From assembly GCA_019137255.1 (NCBI GenBank), contig WPDH01000120.1, forward strand, positions 186,001 to 250,000: a stretch of 64,000 nt of DNA, in the 5' to 3' direction. The notes below the pieces were generated by a model. That model worked only from the letters and a program-made list of their open reading frames with translations. It was not told the origin of the DNA and did no database searches. Shown piece by piece: positions 33,210 through 46,335 of this stretch. Origin of the DNA: Corinectria fuckeliana (Eukaryota > Ascomycota > Sordariomycetes > Hypocreales > Nectriaceae). Position 1 is the stretch's first letter. The number at the start of each line of letters is the position of its first letter. The translations under genes and the position numbers were made by a program.

Positions 33210-36200
33210 GATGCGCGAGCAGTATGGCGCCGGTCTGGCGACGCGGCCAGGCGTTACGTCGAGGCTCTCCGTATCCGAAGCCCGGCAAGGTGGAGCATTC
33301 ACGGTCGTCCACGGACAAAGGGCTGACAAGGGGTCCACCCGGTGACACGGGCAACTGCAAGATCGCGTTTGACTGACGCCACGGAACGGAGATGTCTTCA
33401 ACAGTCGCGTCGCCCAGACCACCAAAGCGTGTAGATCTAGGTGTGGTCTAGGTGTGGCGTAACTACCGAGTGAGGAACTGGACGAGGTGGCTCAGCAGCC
33501 AGGAATCTCGCAATTCACAATACTAGAGCAGGGATACGCAGCTTACCTCATCTAACGCGGAGGCGCAGCATGTTTCGCTGTGGCGCCTGAACCGACTGCC
33601 AAGCCGGCCAGGACGGAGACAATTTCCACGGAGGCTACTTATGCAGCCAGCCCCTTTCTGCTTTCAAGACCAATGGCCTTGCAAGATGGCCAGAGAAGCT
33701 TCTACTACTAGTACTATGCAACTGCGTCTCCGAGACAGAGGGCCATTCTACTACGTAGGTAGTCCATGCCCTTGCAGTGCTTTTAGGCTTCAGACTTTGG
33801 CCCTTGTTCACCGCGTCGGGATGAGTCGAAGCGAGGCCTGGACGCCATTTGCATCGGGTCATCTCTCGTTGACTGGGGTCGCAAAGCCGCACCAGCAACG
33901 CCAACCGACGATGCATGCATCGAATGTATCAAAAAGGGGTCGCGACCCTTGCGCGGAGCACATTGATGAAAAGCCGAAGAGTGATCGCCAGGGACCGGGT
34001 TCTATGTAGACTACTGCACGGCCAGATCCATTCCAATCCATCGCGGTGGAACGCCTGGAACAAATCCGTCGACTACCCCTGGAGGGAATGTTCCTGAAGT
34101 CGGGTTTGGTATGTGACTACTTCGTCTGTTTCGAGATACTATCGTGGTATGCGAATACTACTTCATACTCATCGTCGTTTCAAGGCTCGTGGCTTGTGCT
34201 CTAATGCAAGGGCTTTCGAATTTGTGCTCAAGTCAATTAACATCACATCGCGGGCGCCCTCGAGAAATCGTGTCGGTCATTTCCACGGCAGCCAGTCAAC
34301 TGTTGCCTTGAGCGTTTGGAGCTTGGTCGCGTGCATGACACAAAGCTGAAGGCGCGTGCAGTTTCTATCAATCCCGCCATTTGTTTCCTAGAGTCCAAAA
34401 TCTAGTTGGCCTTTGGCCCCATGAAATCCGGAGTGAGGCTTAGATGCCTACTAGCGGAACATGAGTTCAATACGACGCTCACCGTCAACATGGGGCATTT
34501 CCGAGAGACCCCTGATAAGCGTCCAATCCAAGGAGCATTATTGAGAAATCGCAGATTGCGTACCGCAGCGTTTCGTTGCTTTTGGGGTCTGGTTCATGGA
34601 CCATCTACATATTATGTAGTAAGCTAGGCGGGCCATGTCGATGGAAATTTGGAGCTGCACGCCAAGGGTCCCCCCCTAGCAGGGTTGTTCCGGAGTTGCA
34701 GCCTGAGAGGTGGAATAAAACCCGGTTGCAGAACAAGAACGGGATTGGGAACTCGCGAAGAGGGTTTGGTATTCGTACTTGGAGGGGCCGAGGTGCGGTG
34801 TACGAGCATGCACCGAACGATGGCTGCGTCATAAACAGCTGCGATGAAGAAGCGTCATTGCGCATGTGGGTAGCGCCGGCAGCGAATAGTTTGATAATTA
34901 TGTACAAGACGTGGCTGGCTGGCTGACTGGCTAGCTGGCTTGGGGACTGCCTCGTTTTCTATCGCCACGCATTGCGTGCGTGCTTAGCACAGAACGACGA
35001 TGTGGATTCACCAAGATGCCAGAATCGCGGATATCGATATGGGTAAGGTTGTGGAGTTGTCCCCCCAATTCACCTACTAATAATGTCCATACCTATCCTT
35101 AGCCCTGGGGCTACCAACGGCGAAGCCGCGAAATAGGTAGCGATGCAGAGTGGGCGGGAGTGGTGGCCCCGTTACTAGCTTGAGTCTTGACTGGTGCCTC
35201 TTCGATTGAATGGAGCTGTGCGCACGTAATTAACCTCCGAGCCTCCGAGAGGCCGACAAACCCGGACGTAAGACTGGAGGGCGGCACCGAAGCAGAAGTG
35301 CGGTTACCCAGGTGGGAAGTTGGACAAGAGGACAACCGGAACCGAAGCCACCGAGGCTACAACACCCCAGAGAGGAGTAAATAACATAGCACCAGTCGAT
35401 AAAACTCCGACGAACCACTCGGTCTCGTTCAGCACTCCGACGGCCGCGAGGACGGGAAGTTATGGGAGTGCCGGATGCCTTCACTAACATGAATTGGGTG
35501 CAGGACTTGGAGAAGACAAATACAGTACCGTACCGTACTGCCGTGGAGGGCGAACGGTGGTGACATCTGTTTTAGGCCAAGTCATAACGGTAATCCACCT
35601 CATTGTTGCGTGGGGCTGGTTGGATCGTTCATCTCTGAACGAGGCGGGCAGAGATCTAGGCCGACACCGTCAGACCAATTGCGGTCAACCAGCGACTTGT
35701 ACAGCATCTGTCGTACTAAGTAATTCGTATGCTTCGTACGAATGCCCTAGAACAGCAACATACATAGTAGAGTCTGCCACACCAGGGAGATTGAGATTCA
35801 GCCTTGGACTCGTGAAGCAGGTCGTCTGGATGGATGGAAGGATTGGAAGGATGGGCTGGGATAATCTCTGGCGCAGCACTCGTGCCTCGCTTTGGCCTGT
35901 GAGCTGACAAGCCCTGCCCAGTTGAAGAGGGAACTGTTGGCGGCAAGACCCCTGCTCCTCGTCGTTAGGGACTCGGGGCTGGCATCAAGTTCTAGAGACG
36001 TCCTCCGCTGGCGAGTGGACACTCCGGGGCTCGCAAGTCTCAGCTAAAGCTCGCCGACCGTAAGACTAACGTGGCCTGGTACGTACCAGTCCGTGACGAC
36101 AACGCTTACGCTCTGTCAGCGGCGGCGCTAGTAGCGCCCTTGGCTTACATTATCAAGACGCACCCGTTCTGTGGCGCGTGTGGGAGGATTCCTGATTGCT

Positions 36201-38350
36201 GATGATGGCGGCGGCGATTACTCTACTGCGGATGCTGCGGCAGATGGCGGCGGCTAATGGTGATTCAAACCTACCGTGCTGACTGTGTCGGTCGCTAGTC
36301 ATGGCCAGCTTGATCGCGAGAGTGTGCGACAGTGCGAGAGTGAGAGCGGGAGGATCTGAAGGAGTGCGAGCGAGGTCTTGAGCATGGGCCTGTAGACTAC
36401 TAGTATGTACTTCGTACGTCGTACCTGCAGGAATCACTGTGTCTCTGAGGATACCAGAACTTGAATGGCCTTATTCATTCTACCACCAGCGGCCGAGACA
36501 AGAGGCACGCGGGGGACGCAGTGGAAGGCGGCTGGTGCAACCGTAGGCGAGAGACCTCAGCCTCAAGACTGGACAACTCAGTTTATTACTGTTGCAACTA
36601 GGCGGCCGTGGCGGCCCTGATTTCAGACACGGCGCCCTCCCTCCACTGGCGCCCTGGCCGTTTGCCCTTGCTACGGGTATCTTGGCCTTTTGCACCCTTC
36701 ATAACCATTGCCTGGCAGGGGCGCGTTCGAGATGCCTGAAGGGGCGCCGGGCTAGGCAAATGCCAGCCCAGGGCGAGCGCCGCAAAAATAAGCATGAAAA
36801 ACATTGGTGAGCTTATTGATACTGTATAACCCGCACCAGCCCCACTTCCCATCCATCCTACGTTAAGCTACAAAGCCACAGAAGAAACGCCGAACGGTGC
36901 TCTTAGCGTTCAGTAAACGTACGCGTGCCGACTTGCTACGTGGTGGACTAGGCCGTTCGAGTTTGGGAGGTGAGCGGTGCGTTGATGCGTTATAACTTAC
37001 CTGTTGATGCGTGATGCGCGAATGCGAATTTGCAGGGGCGAGGATACATGGCGATCTGGGCTAGGTACGGGTGCGTAGCGTTGGGGGATCTGATACCAGC
37101 CCGTGTCTGGATGGAGTTGAGTGCTGACCGACACGCCCGAAGAGCCCGCCCCGCGCTTCCGGGCGGGCTGTCAACTGGGAACCTGGAATCATTTGCAGAA
37201 TTTAGCGGGCATTTGATGGCCTCGGCGCAGGCGGCTGGGCCAGTTCCGTTAGGTTGTTCAATAAACGGGAGGTCTCTGGGCTTCTACTATTACTATTAAT
37301 CGCTAGACGTGTAGGGGGGTAAAGGGGGAGGCGCCTCCCTACGCGATTCCCTGGATCAAAGGTACCCGCCGAATCCACTGATCAGTGACGACGGACTCCG
37401 ACACGGAGGTTGAGGGAGGACGAGAGATCGGGCGGATTGCAGGATTTTAGCACATGGTAACAGAGCGCCGTCGTGCATTGCTCTGCATTTGCGCGGTCTC
37501 GCCTCGTCCGTTCTCCGGATGCTCCGCACTCCGCCCTCACGCCGCCGTTGAGTCGCTTCCGTCCGGGTTCGTACTATGAATGCAGTCGAATAACGAACGC
37601 ATCGTCGGATAGGCCGGGAGCCAAACTCCCCTTCCAACTCCTCGCACCGGGCTCGCACTTCGCTGCTCCAACTGCTCTCTAAGTTCCAACCCATACTACG
37701 CGCGCCGCCGCTACACCTACCTGCCGCCGCCCAAAGGAGGCACGCCTATGTACCTCCCTCTCTCCCTACTGCGTGCGGGTACATCGCCGCGTCGGTACGA
37801 GAGATGCGCTACGCCCCACGCCCTGGACCACCCTTACCCACACCCACTCTCTCCACTGCCATTTCCCTTGCCAGCCCGTCCCAGGCGTCCCAGGCGTCCC
37901 AAACGGGGTCCTAGTCAGTCCCAGTCTCGAAAACGGGTCCCGGTTGTCCCACTGAAGGTGTGCCCCCCAAGCACCCCCCTCCCAGCCGGTGCCCAGTGGC
38001 CCCTAGCGGAGTGCCTCTCCAAAAGTCCACCGTAGCTTTTTTCCCTCCCGCCCCCGTCTTGCTTACACAACTCCCTTACTCTCCCATCTTCGTCTCCATC
38101 CCCCATCTCTCCCTCCCCACGAGTCCGACAGCTAACGTCCCTGGCCGACGACGTGTCCGCGACAACCACCTGAACCTCCACGTCGCCGCCGCCGAACGCG
38201 ATCTCGACGACCACCCGCGGCTTCTCCAATTGTACCTCCGTTCACGCCTCCAACTACATCGCCTTCCCGCCCGAGCCTGCTCCGCCGCGACTCTCCCAAT
38301 CTGGCTGGTGTCGAGGGGCCGATCGGGCGCTTGCCCGCGATTTCACCACA
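33210..38350. other. Long intergenic region, no gene recognised
   Basis: About 5.1 kb without a supportable gene. It contains a CTGG-rich simple repeat at about 34911-34941, a GTACTTCGTAC copy at 36407, CGTACCGTACCG near 35523 and, from about 37740, CT/CCC-rich sequence that fits the promoter and leader of the flippase gene. Open frames of 60-140 codons have no family-like features. Confidence 0.45.
36407..36417. repeat. Dispersed 11-mer GTACTTCGTAC
   Basis: Exact copy, immediately followed by another CGTAC, in non-coding DNA. Confidence 0.6.
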
Positions 38351-41300
38351 ATGACCAGCACGACCACTCCTGCGGGTGGCCTCAATGCCACCCAGCGGGC
38401 GAGATGGGCTACTCGAAGAATGACTGTCAAGAGCAGCAGCAATAAACGCAACTCGCTCTTGAACCGCATGCACAAAAAGACTACCTCCAACGAGAAGAAC
38501 CCGCCCTCCGAAGGATCCGACCCGCCCGTGGACGATGGCCACCCGCCGCCCGAAGCCTCTGACAACCAAGACGAAGCGGATCTTGACGATGTTGATGACA
38601 ACGAGGACGTAACCGAGAACCGTACCCTCTATTTCAACCAGCCCCTGCCGGACAGGCTGGTCGACGAAGAAGGCCATCCCATTCAGGCATTTACCCGGAA
38701 CAAGATTCGGACAGCCAAGTACACTCCCTTATCCTTCGTACCTAAGAACTTGTGGTTCCAGTTTCACAACGTTGCCAACATATTCTTCTTGTTCTTGGTC
38801 ATTCTGGTGGTAAGTATCTATCCCACATGCCTCTTCTGCCTTGGAAAGTAGACCTTAACCGTGTGCTAGATCTTCCCCATTTTTGGCGGAGTCAATCCAG
38901 GCCTCAACGCTGTGCCTCTGATTTTCATCATCACCGTTACCGCCATCAAGGATGCCGTCGAGGACTACCGAAGAACCATTCTTGATATCGAACTCAACAA
39001 CGCCCCTGTTCACCGACTGCGAAACTGGACCAACGTTAATGTCCTCGATGGAGACGTTTCCCTATGGCGACAGATCAAGAAGGCCACATCCAACTTCTTT
39101 GGCGCCATCTGGCGCGGCATCCAGAGCCTGTGGTCTAAGAAGGTTCGCGAAGAGCGGATCAGACGAAAGACAGCCACGGAAGAGGACCCGGTTCGAGGCT
39201 CGATGGAAACACACCGTACCCGACAATCTATGCGCAACTCAATTGCTGGCCCTTATGGAAATCGCGAGTCTTTTGCGTCCGCCCGAGAAGACATTCAGAT
39301 GACGCCCGTACCGTCTCCGTCACCCCAATCGCACATTCAAATTCAGCTCCCAGATAACGAAGAGATTAAGCGAGCTGCCGCCGTATCTAAGATGAAGACA
39401 AGCATCATACAACCCAACCATCCTGTGGGGAATGCCAGGTTTCAGAAGGACACCTGGAAGAGCATTGTTGTTGGAGACTTCGTTCGCGTTTACAACGACG
39501 AAGAGCTGCCTGCAGATATCATCATCCTCGCCACTTCCGACCCGGATGGCGCTTGCTTTGTTGAGACCAAAAACTTGGATGGTGAGACTAATCTCAAGGT
39601 CCGCCAGGCGCTCCGTTGCGGCCGATCGCTGAGGCATGCTCGGGACTGCGAGCGAGCCGAGTTCTGCATCGAGAGCGAGGCCCCTCAACCTAATCTTTAC
39701 AAGTACAACGGTGCCATCAAGTGGCAGCAGTCTGTGCCTGGCTATGCTGAAGATGATCTCGAGGATATGACTGAGCCTATTACCATTGACAACTTGCTTC
39801 TGCGTGGTTGCAACTTGAGAAATACTGAGTGGGTTCTCGGCGTCGTTGTTTTCACTGGACACGATACCAAGATCATGATGAATGCTGGTATTACCCCTAG
39901 CAAGCGTGCGCGAATCGCCCGCGAGATGAACTTCAACGTCGTCTGCAATTTCGGTATTCTGCTCATCATGTGTCTACTTGCTGCTATCGTCAACGGTGTC
40001 GCTTGGTCAAAGACGGACGCTTCGCTCTACTACTTCGATTTTGGAACAATCGGTGGGAGCCCGGCTATGAGCGGTTTCATCACCTTCTGGGCGGCTATCA
40101 TTCTGTTCCAGAACTTGGTTCCCATCTCGCTTTACATCACCCTCGAAATTGTCAGAACCCTCCAAGCCATCTTCATTTATAGCGACGTGGATATGTACTA
40201 TGAGAAGATCGACCAACCTTGCATTCCCAAGTCGTGGAATATATCGGATGATGTTGGCCAAATCGAGTACATCTTCTCCGACAAGACAGGTACACTGACC
40301 CAGAACGTCATGGAATTCAAAAAGGCCACGATCAACGGGCAGCCTTATGGAGAGGCCTACACGGAAGCACAGGCTGGAATGCAGAAGCGCCTTGGTATCG
40401 ACACAGAGAAGGAAGGCGAGAGGATTCGAGGCGAGATCGCTCAGGCCAAGGTCCGAGCTATCGAGGGACTCCGAAAGCTGCACGACAACCCTTATCTCTA
40501 CGACGACGACGTTACTTTCATCGCCCCCGACTTTGTTGCCGATTTGGCCGGCGACCATGGCCCCGAGCAACAAGCCGCAAACGAGTACTTCATGCTGTCC
40601 TTGGCCCTTTGCCATACCGTCATTGCAGAGAAGTCCCCCGGTGATCCCCCAAAGATGATCTTCAAGGCGCAGTCCCCAGACGAGGAAGCGCTTGTTGCAA
40701 CTGCCCGTGACATGGGCTTCACTGTCCTAGGAAACTCGGGAGATGGTATCAATCTCAATGTCTTGGGCGAGGAGCGGCACTACCAGATTCTTAACACCAT
40801 TGAGTTCAACTCAACCCGAAAGCGAATGAGCTCGATCGTCCGAATGCCCGATGGCCGCATTGTCCTCATCTGCAAGGGTGCCGATAGTGTCATTTACGCT
40901 CGTCTGAAGAAGGGGGAGCAGAAGCAGCTGAGACAAGATACGGCCGAGCATCTGGAAATGTTTGCCCGTGAGGGATTGCGAACACTGTGCATTGCCCACA
41001 AGGAGGTGACGGAGGATGAATACCGGGCTTGGAAGAAGGAACATGACGTGGCGGCATCAGCTTTGGATGATCGAGAAGAGAAGTTGGAGGCCGTTGCTGA
41101 GCTGATTGAACAAGATTTCTTCCTTATTGGCGGTACTGCCATTGAGGATCGGTTGCAAGACGGAGTGCCAGACACCATTGCCCTGCTAGGCGATGCTGGT
41201 ATCAAACTTTGGGTCTTAACCGGCGACAAGGTGGAGACTGCCATCAACATCGGCTTCTCCTGCAATTTGCTCAACAACGATATGGAACTGATTCACATAA

Positions 41301-43031
41301 AGGTGGATGAGGACGAGTCCGGTCAGATTGATGACGACGCCTTGCTCGAGCAGGCGGAGAAACTGCTGGACGACAATATGGTTTCGTTTGGCATTACCGG
41401 AAGCGACCACGATCTTGCTCGCGCCATGAAGAACCACGAGCCCCCAGCGCCGACTCACGGGCTCGTAATCGACGGATTTACGCTGCGATGGGTTCTACAC
41501 GACCGACTGAAGCAGAAATTCCTGCTGCTTTGCAAGCAGTGCAAGTCTGTTTTGTGCTGCCGTGTGAGTCCCGCACAGAAGGCTGCCGTCGTTGCCATGG
41601 TGAAGAATGGCCTCGACGTCATGACGCTCTCCATCGGAGATGGTGCCAACGATGTGGCCATGATTCAGGAAGCTGATGTCGGTGTCGGTATCGCCGGTGT
41701 GGAAGGCCGACAAGCCGCCATGTCGTCCGATTACGCCATTGCTCAGTTCCGGTTCCTCTCGAGACTGGTGCTGGTCCATGGTCGATGGTCGTACCGCCGC
41801 CTGGCGGAGAGTATCAGCAATTTCTTCTACAAGAACATGGTTTGGACATTTGCCATTTTCTGGTTCGAGATCTTCTGCGACTTCGACATGACGTACCTCT
41901 TCGAATACACGTACATTCTGCTGTTTAACCTGATATTCACCTCGGTACCTGTGGCTATCATGGGTGTTCTAGATCAGGACGTCTCCGACAAAGTCTCACT
42001 GGCCGTGCCACAGCTGTATCGCCGAGGTATTGAGCGGCTGGAGTGGACCCAAACCAAGTTCTGGTAAGTTTCTCAATGTCAGATGGCTATTTCTTAAGTA
42101 CAAGACACTAATTTGCGACTACAGGCTTTACATGCTTGATGGTGTGTACCAGTCCGTCATGGTATTCTTCATCCCGTACCTGCTTTTCATGGACGGTACC
42201 TTTGTTACCATGGACGGACTCAACATAGAGGACCGAGTTAGATTCGGTGCTTACATTGCCCACCCTGCCGTCGTCACGATCAACATGTACATCCTCATCA
42301 ACACCTACCGATGGGACTGGCTGATGCTCCTGGTTGTCGTCATCAGTGACGTCTTCATCTTCTTCTGGACCGGAGTATACACTTCCTTCACATCGGCCGA
42401 GTTCTTCTTCGGCGCGGCCTCTCAAGTGTATCGGGAGGCGACGTTTTGGGCCATCTTCTTCATTGTGCCGGTCATCTGCCTGTTCCCGCGGTTTGCCATC
42501 AAGGCGCTGCAGAAGGTGTACTGGCCATATGACGTTGATATCATCCGCGAGCAAGAGAGGATGGGCATGTTCTCGCACCTGTCCCCGACGGAAGAATCAG
42601 ATGATGCAACTGTTGCTGACACCAGGAGCAACAAGTCAAAGTCTTCCAACAGCTCTAGGTCGAAGAAGGCCAAGCGTGTCACTTATGGCAGTGTCGATGA
42701 AGATCTACGACCTATTTACCCTCCATCGGTAGCTACTCGAACGACGACGTATAACCAACACAGCCAAAATGGCAGTGACTCGACCAACTACACCAACCCC
42801 CGGATGTCGTTGGAACTTCCGGCGCAGGGACGGCCGTCTATCGACCGTGCTCGACCATCGTACGACCGAATGCGGGCATCGATGGACCGGGTGCGAGCCA
42901 GTTACGAGGCCAGCAGCGAGTTCACATCGGCAGCGCGACTGTCACGGATCGAATCAAGTCAGTCACAAGGAGGAGGACGATTCCGGCCACGACTACGAGG
43001 ACTTTCACTGTCCAAAAGCGCAAACCACTAG
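38351..43031 (+). CDS. dnf1: Dnf1-type P4-ATPase (phospholipid flippase)
   Basis: Three exons (38351-38809, 38870-42063, 42125-43031) join to 1519 residues. P4-ATPases move aminophospholipids and related lipids from the outer to the cytoplasmic leaflet; Dnf1/Dnf2-class enzymes act at the plasma membrane and endosomes. The N-terminal ~120 residues are hydrophilic, followed by FTRNKIRTAKYTPLSFVPKN and TM1-2. Then come actuator motif LDGETNLK (about residue 388), PISLYITLEIVRTLQAIF in TM4, phosphorylation motif DKTGTLTQN (about 623), nucleotide-binding KGADSVIYARL, TGDKVETAINIG and hinge GDGANDVAMIQEADVGVGIAG (about 1076), then six C-terminal membrane segments and a Ser/Arg-rich tail with repeated RPSYDRMRASMDRVRASYE. 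All catalytic residues are present. The ATG at 38351 is the first in a good context (CACAATGACC). It probably needs a Cdc50/Lem3 partner, as the family does. Confidence 0.96.
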
Positions 43032-44164
43032 GGGATGGATGCCTGATGACACTCTGCCGCACACCGAACACTGACACTCCTTGTACATTACACTACCTCA
43101 CAACCGGTGACACTCGCCGGAAACACCATTTGAGAGTCGTCTTTTTCTTGTTTTGATATCCTGGGCCTGCAATAAGGCCATTGATGCACTTATGATCTGC
43201 ACGAGCGATCTACGAGTGGCTTCTCCACCGATCCCAAAGGAGCTCCGAACTCCGGCGTCCGCGTTCTCTTAGCGCGTCACGGAAGAAAGGGGGCTGATTT
43301 GGTTGTTTGCTTGATGCTGCGCGCATTTATTAGGGGGAGTCTGTCTTACGCAGGGCGTTTTGAAGGGGAAATGCAAAAGGTGGCTTTGGTTTTGTATGAG
43401 TTGTTGCTTGGCTTTTTTTTTGTCTTTTTTTTTTTTTGCGCTACTATGGCTCCTTTTTTTTTTCTTATATCTCTTATCTCTTCGTTTCCATCATTTTCTT
43501 TCGCATTTTAGAGCTGAGAAAGCGGGAAAAGCTCATTCATTATGAGGAGTGGTTTCATTGTGTGGAGGCTGATCAAGGGAAGATGAGAAGGGAGAAGAAG
43601 ATGGAGAAAGAGTGAAGGAGAGGGAAAGATGAGAAGAAGATGGACTCAGCGTTGGGTTGGAGAAGCGCTGGGCCGCCCAAGGAGAAGGAGACGGGCGCAA
43701 AGGATACAGGTGGACTGTACATACGGTATCATAATAGCTTGTCGCTTCTTTTTCCTTTTTGGAGAACAATCCCAAACACGAAGATGTGTATTTTCAAAGT
43801 CTTTAGTGTGCTCCCGTTCTGAGTCTGTAGATGTGCAATTCTGGTGTTGTCAGGATTGATAAGAGAGTCATTCAATGCAGCACCGTTGTATTTGCGTCAT
43901 GCAATGCTACGGTCCATGCTTGTATCGTTGCAGCCGGCATGGAGCTTGACTAGAAGCGACACGACGGTTGAAGAATTGCCTTTGGGTATGCCCTGATGTG
44001 GAGTGGCCGTGAGGGAGTCTATAATCCACACACTGGTGACGAGGGAATTGGGACGCCGAATTGATCACAAGCCTGTTGTTACTCGGAGCGCCAGCTAGAT
44101 CTCCTTGATGTTGTTGCTCTCGTTGAGCTGGTGTTGATGTTACATTGGCACGTAACCATTGCAA
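43032..44164. other. Intergenic, 3' flank of the flippase
   Basis: 3' UTR-like sequence with long T runs at about 43413-43437 and 43454-43463, then purine-rich GAGAAGA sequence near 43570-43640. No gene seen. Confidence 0.5.
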
Positions 44165-44356
44165 AAGAGTCGTGCTATTCGGGCTGTACCATATTTCTCT
44201 CGATTCTCCCGGAGTACGAAGTAGGCCATGTAGCACATGGCTAACAAGACCAAATACTAGGCTCCGGGTGTCGCAGGGGAATTGTTAGGACTGTATCTAT
44301 TAAAGCGAATAATATGGCAAGAAGTGTGGTTTTACAGCCCGAATAGCACGACTCTT
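44165..44356. mobile_element. Inverted-repeat element or pair of solo terminal repeats
   Basis: Two perfect inverted 24-bp copies, at 44165-44188 and 44333-44356, enclose 144 bp. The copy on the plus strand contains CAGCCCGAATAGCACGACTC (44335-44354); the other is its reverse complement. Both copies have TA next to the CAG end, as in Tc1/mariner-type transposon ends. This is either a small non-autonomous element of 192 bp or the outward ends of two lost elements. A third related copy lies at 49616-49635. No transposase is present. Confidence 0.55.
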
Positions 44357-44392
44357 GATTAATCGCCAATCAATCGTCCTGTTGGATTTCCA

Positions 44393-45175
44393 TCACCGGT
44401 CGCCGAACAGGATAGTCCATCCAAATCCTCGCATTAGATCCAATACCAAAGCCGGCAGAGCATCAATGTAGACTCTGACGATGATCTTCTTCAGTGAAGG
44501 TATTGCTGTAAACTGCGCATCGATTCGCAGTAGTGCCTCTCGAACAAACTGGGGGTTGTCCTCGTCCGCCTCGGTCAGGAAACTGGAATTCTTGCTGTGA
44601 ACGAAAACTTCTAGTGTAGTCAGGTTGGCACACTTTTCTTCGAGAAGCCTCAAGCTCTGCAAGCCATCTTCCCTGATCTTGACCTCACCAGGTTGATCTT
44701 CCATAATCTCTGCAACTGGGAAATTGATGCATAGGTGGGACAGCAAATCTGCATTTCCAGATCCGATGCAGTTCAAAAAGGATTGTAAGAGGCCAACCTG
44801 TTGTTGTGTCGTGTCCACCAATACAAACCGGTTCAGGCCATACAGCACTGCCCTTGCCTCACCGTATACTTTTCGGTTACTACGCAGCAACGCAAGCCAG
44901 CGGATGGGGTTGTCGGGCGCAAACGTCTCTACTCGAGACCCTCTGTCTTGAAAAAGGTAGATTGGATGCCTCGCCACGAGCACTCGTTTGTGGATATCAT
45001 GGCGAACCCTTTCAGGTAGGTCAAAAAAGCCAATCGCGTTAGAAGTCGCTGGCCATGAGTCGGCTCCGGATCTAGAGCCCGGCACGGGATGACGGTGGGG
45101 CGTTTGCGGGGGGGGAGCGCGTCCGGCAGGTAGCGATGTGTTCGAGATGTGGGCCTTTGTATACTCGGAATCCAT
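44393..45175 (-). CDS. F-box/2EXR-like fungal protein, unknown function
   Basis: Single-exon frame of 260 residues from the ATG at 45175. After a Pro-rich N-terminal stretch (residues 15-40), residues 49-70 read FFDLPERVRHDIHKRVLVAR, similar to the F(x)LP(x)E(x)R start of fungal F-box and 2EXR domains. RWLALLRSNRKVYGEARAVL follows, which is the next conserved helix pair (RxNRxVYxEA) of 2EXR proteins. The remaining part is mixed with a few short hydrophobic helices and ends RGFGWTILFGDR. Such proteins form large, poorly understood families in ascomycetes. It is divergent from the NLR-like gene 1.16 kb away; the two genes form an accessory-looking block. The stop is 36 bp from the inverted-repeat element. 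Confidence 0.7.
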   Translation of the reverse strand: MDSEYTKAHISNTSLPAGRAPPPQTPHRHPVPGSRSGADSWPATSNAIGFFDLPERVRHDIHKRVLVARHPIYLFQDRGSRVETFAPDNPIRWLALLRSNRKVYGEARAVLYGLNRFVLVDTTQQQVGLLQSFLNCIGSGNADLLSHLCINFPVAEIMEDQPGEVKIREDGLQSLRLLEEKCANLTTLEVFVHSKNSSFLTEADEDNPQFVREALLRIDAQFTAIPSLKKIIVRVYIDALPALVLDLMRGFGWTILFGDR

Positions 45176-46335
45176 GATGTTGTCGACGTATGATATTCTT
45201 CTCGGGGACTTGTCTTAATGCGGTGAAGGTTGGTTGACCTCGTGAGTCCGTAAAAGTCGAAGATACAGGATCGCGTACCTATGAGGAGCTGTGAGAAGGT
45301 GTTCGTATCGTATCCCTGGGTTAGGTTGCATTAGTTACTCACTACGAAGTACTAAGGCAGCTTTGATGGACTGTACATACCTGATCCACTTGACGGAGGC
45401 ACGTCTAGCTAGGCTAGGTTTTGTTGAGTGGGAAGCCAGGGGTTCGATCAGGGACACTAATGTCTATCGACTAGGTAGGTGGTAGGTAGGTAGTGTGGGA
45501 ACCTCCAGATACATGTAGACCCGACCAAAATCGCCTTTTCAAAGTATTCTGTGAAGATCAAGCTCTAACTTAGGCTCGTTAGCTATTACCCTTGAAGTAC
45601 GCAAAAGCTGCCTCAGAGATCTTCAAGTGATGAGATACGTCGCAATATATTATCCCACGTACCGATTGCGATGAGTCTGGAGCGTATTTTCACAAGATAT
45701 AAGCGCTGGGAGAGGTGGCCGCTTGCTGTTTGAGAGGAGGAAAGCTGGATCTGTAGGATCGGTCCCTGTGCGGGGTAGTGGGACCGTTGACGACTTGCCC
45801 CGTTTTGTCAAATGGTCAACGAGTCGAATACTCGGCACTGTCCGTTCAGTAGCCAGAAATCGTCTGATCGATAAGCGTATGCTTTTCGCAACAGTGAGAT
45901 CAACGCTTTTGGAACAACAGCTAGAGAGAAGAGAGAAGAAGCAAGCAGACAGAGAAGGTAATTAGGACCAACCGTCAATTTGATCAAGGGCCCGTGGGGC
46001 TTACCTAAGAGCTTCCGCCGTCACGTGACAGTACCGCCCACCGATCATACCGTAAATTCTGCGCCCGAATAGAAACTTAGCGCTCAAATCCCCAGAATAC
46101 CCCAGTTTATCGCCCAATCAACCAGCCAGCAGCCTTCAAATCCCAGGTTTTGGCAGCTTGTGGAGGCGCCAAGATTCCAAGCGCAGCAGAAGTCTTTACG
46201 AATATCGTAGGTTAGTTTCTAAGTCAAAAACGGGTACAGCCAAGTACGATTTAACTTGGGAGACCAGTAATGAACTGAACTGATTAGGTCTAGGAACAAC
46301 CGTGGAGAACGTTGGGATTCTTGCATCGCTGTTTG
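45176..46335. other. Divergent intergenic region of the accessory block
   Basis: Shared upstream region of the 2EXR-like gene and the NLR-like gene, with TAGGTAGGTGGTAGGTAGGT simple repeat at about 45474-45493 and a GTCACGTGAC palindrome at 46020-46029. No gene supported. Confidence 0.5.
46020..46029. promoter_or_regulatory. GTCACGTGAC palindrome (E-box/Cbf1-like site)
   Basis: Perfect palindrome identical to the site at 5783-5792, 307 bp upstream of the start of the NLR-like gene. Confidence 0.45.

Noticed and set aside
33210..33425. Upstream extension of the PIP-box-like protein
   Set aside because: The frame is open but has no ATG; the ATG at 33209 gives a typical N-terminal motif.
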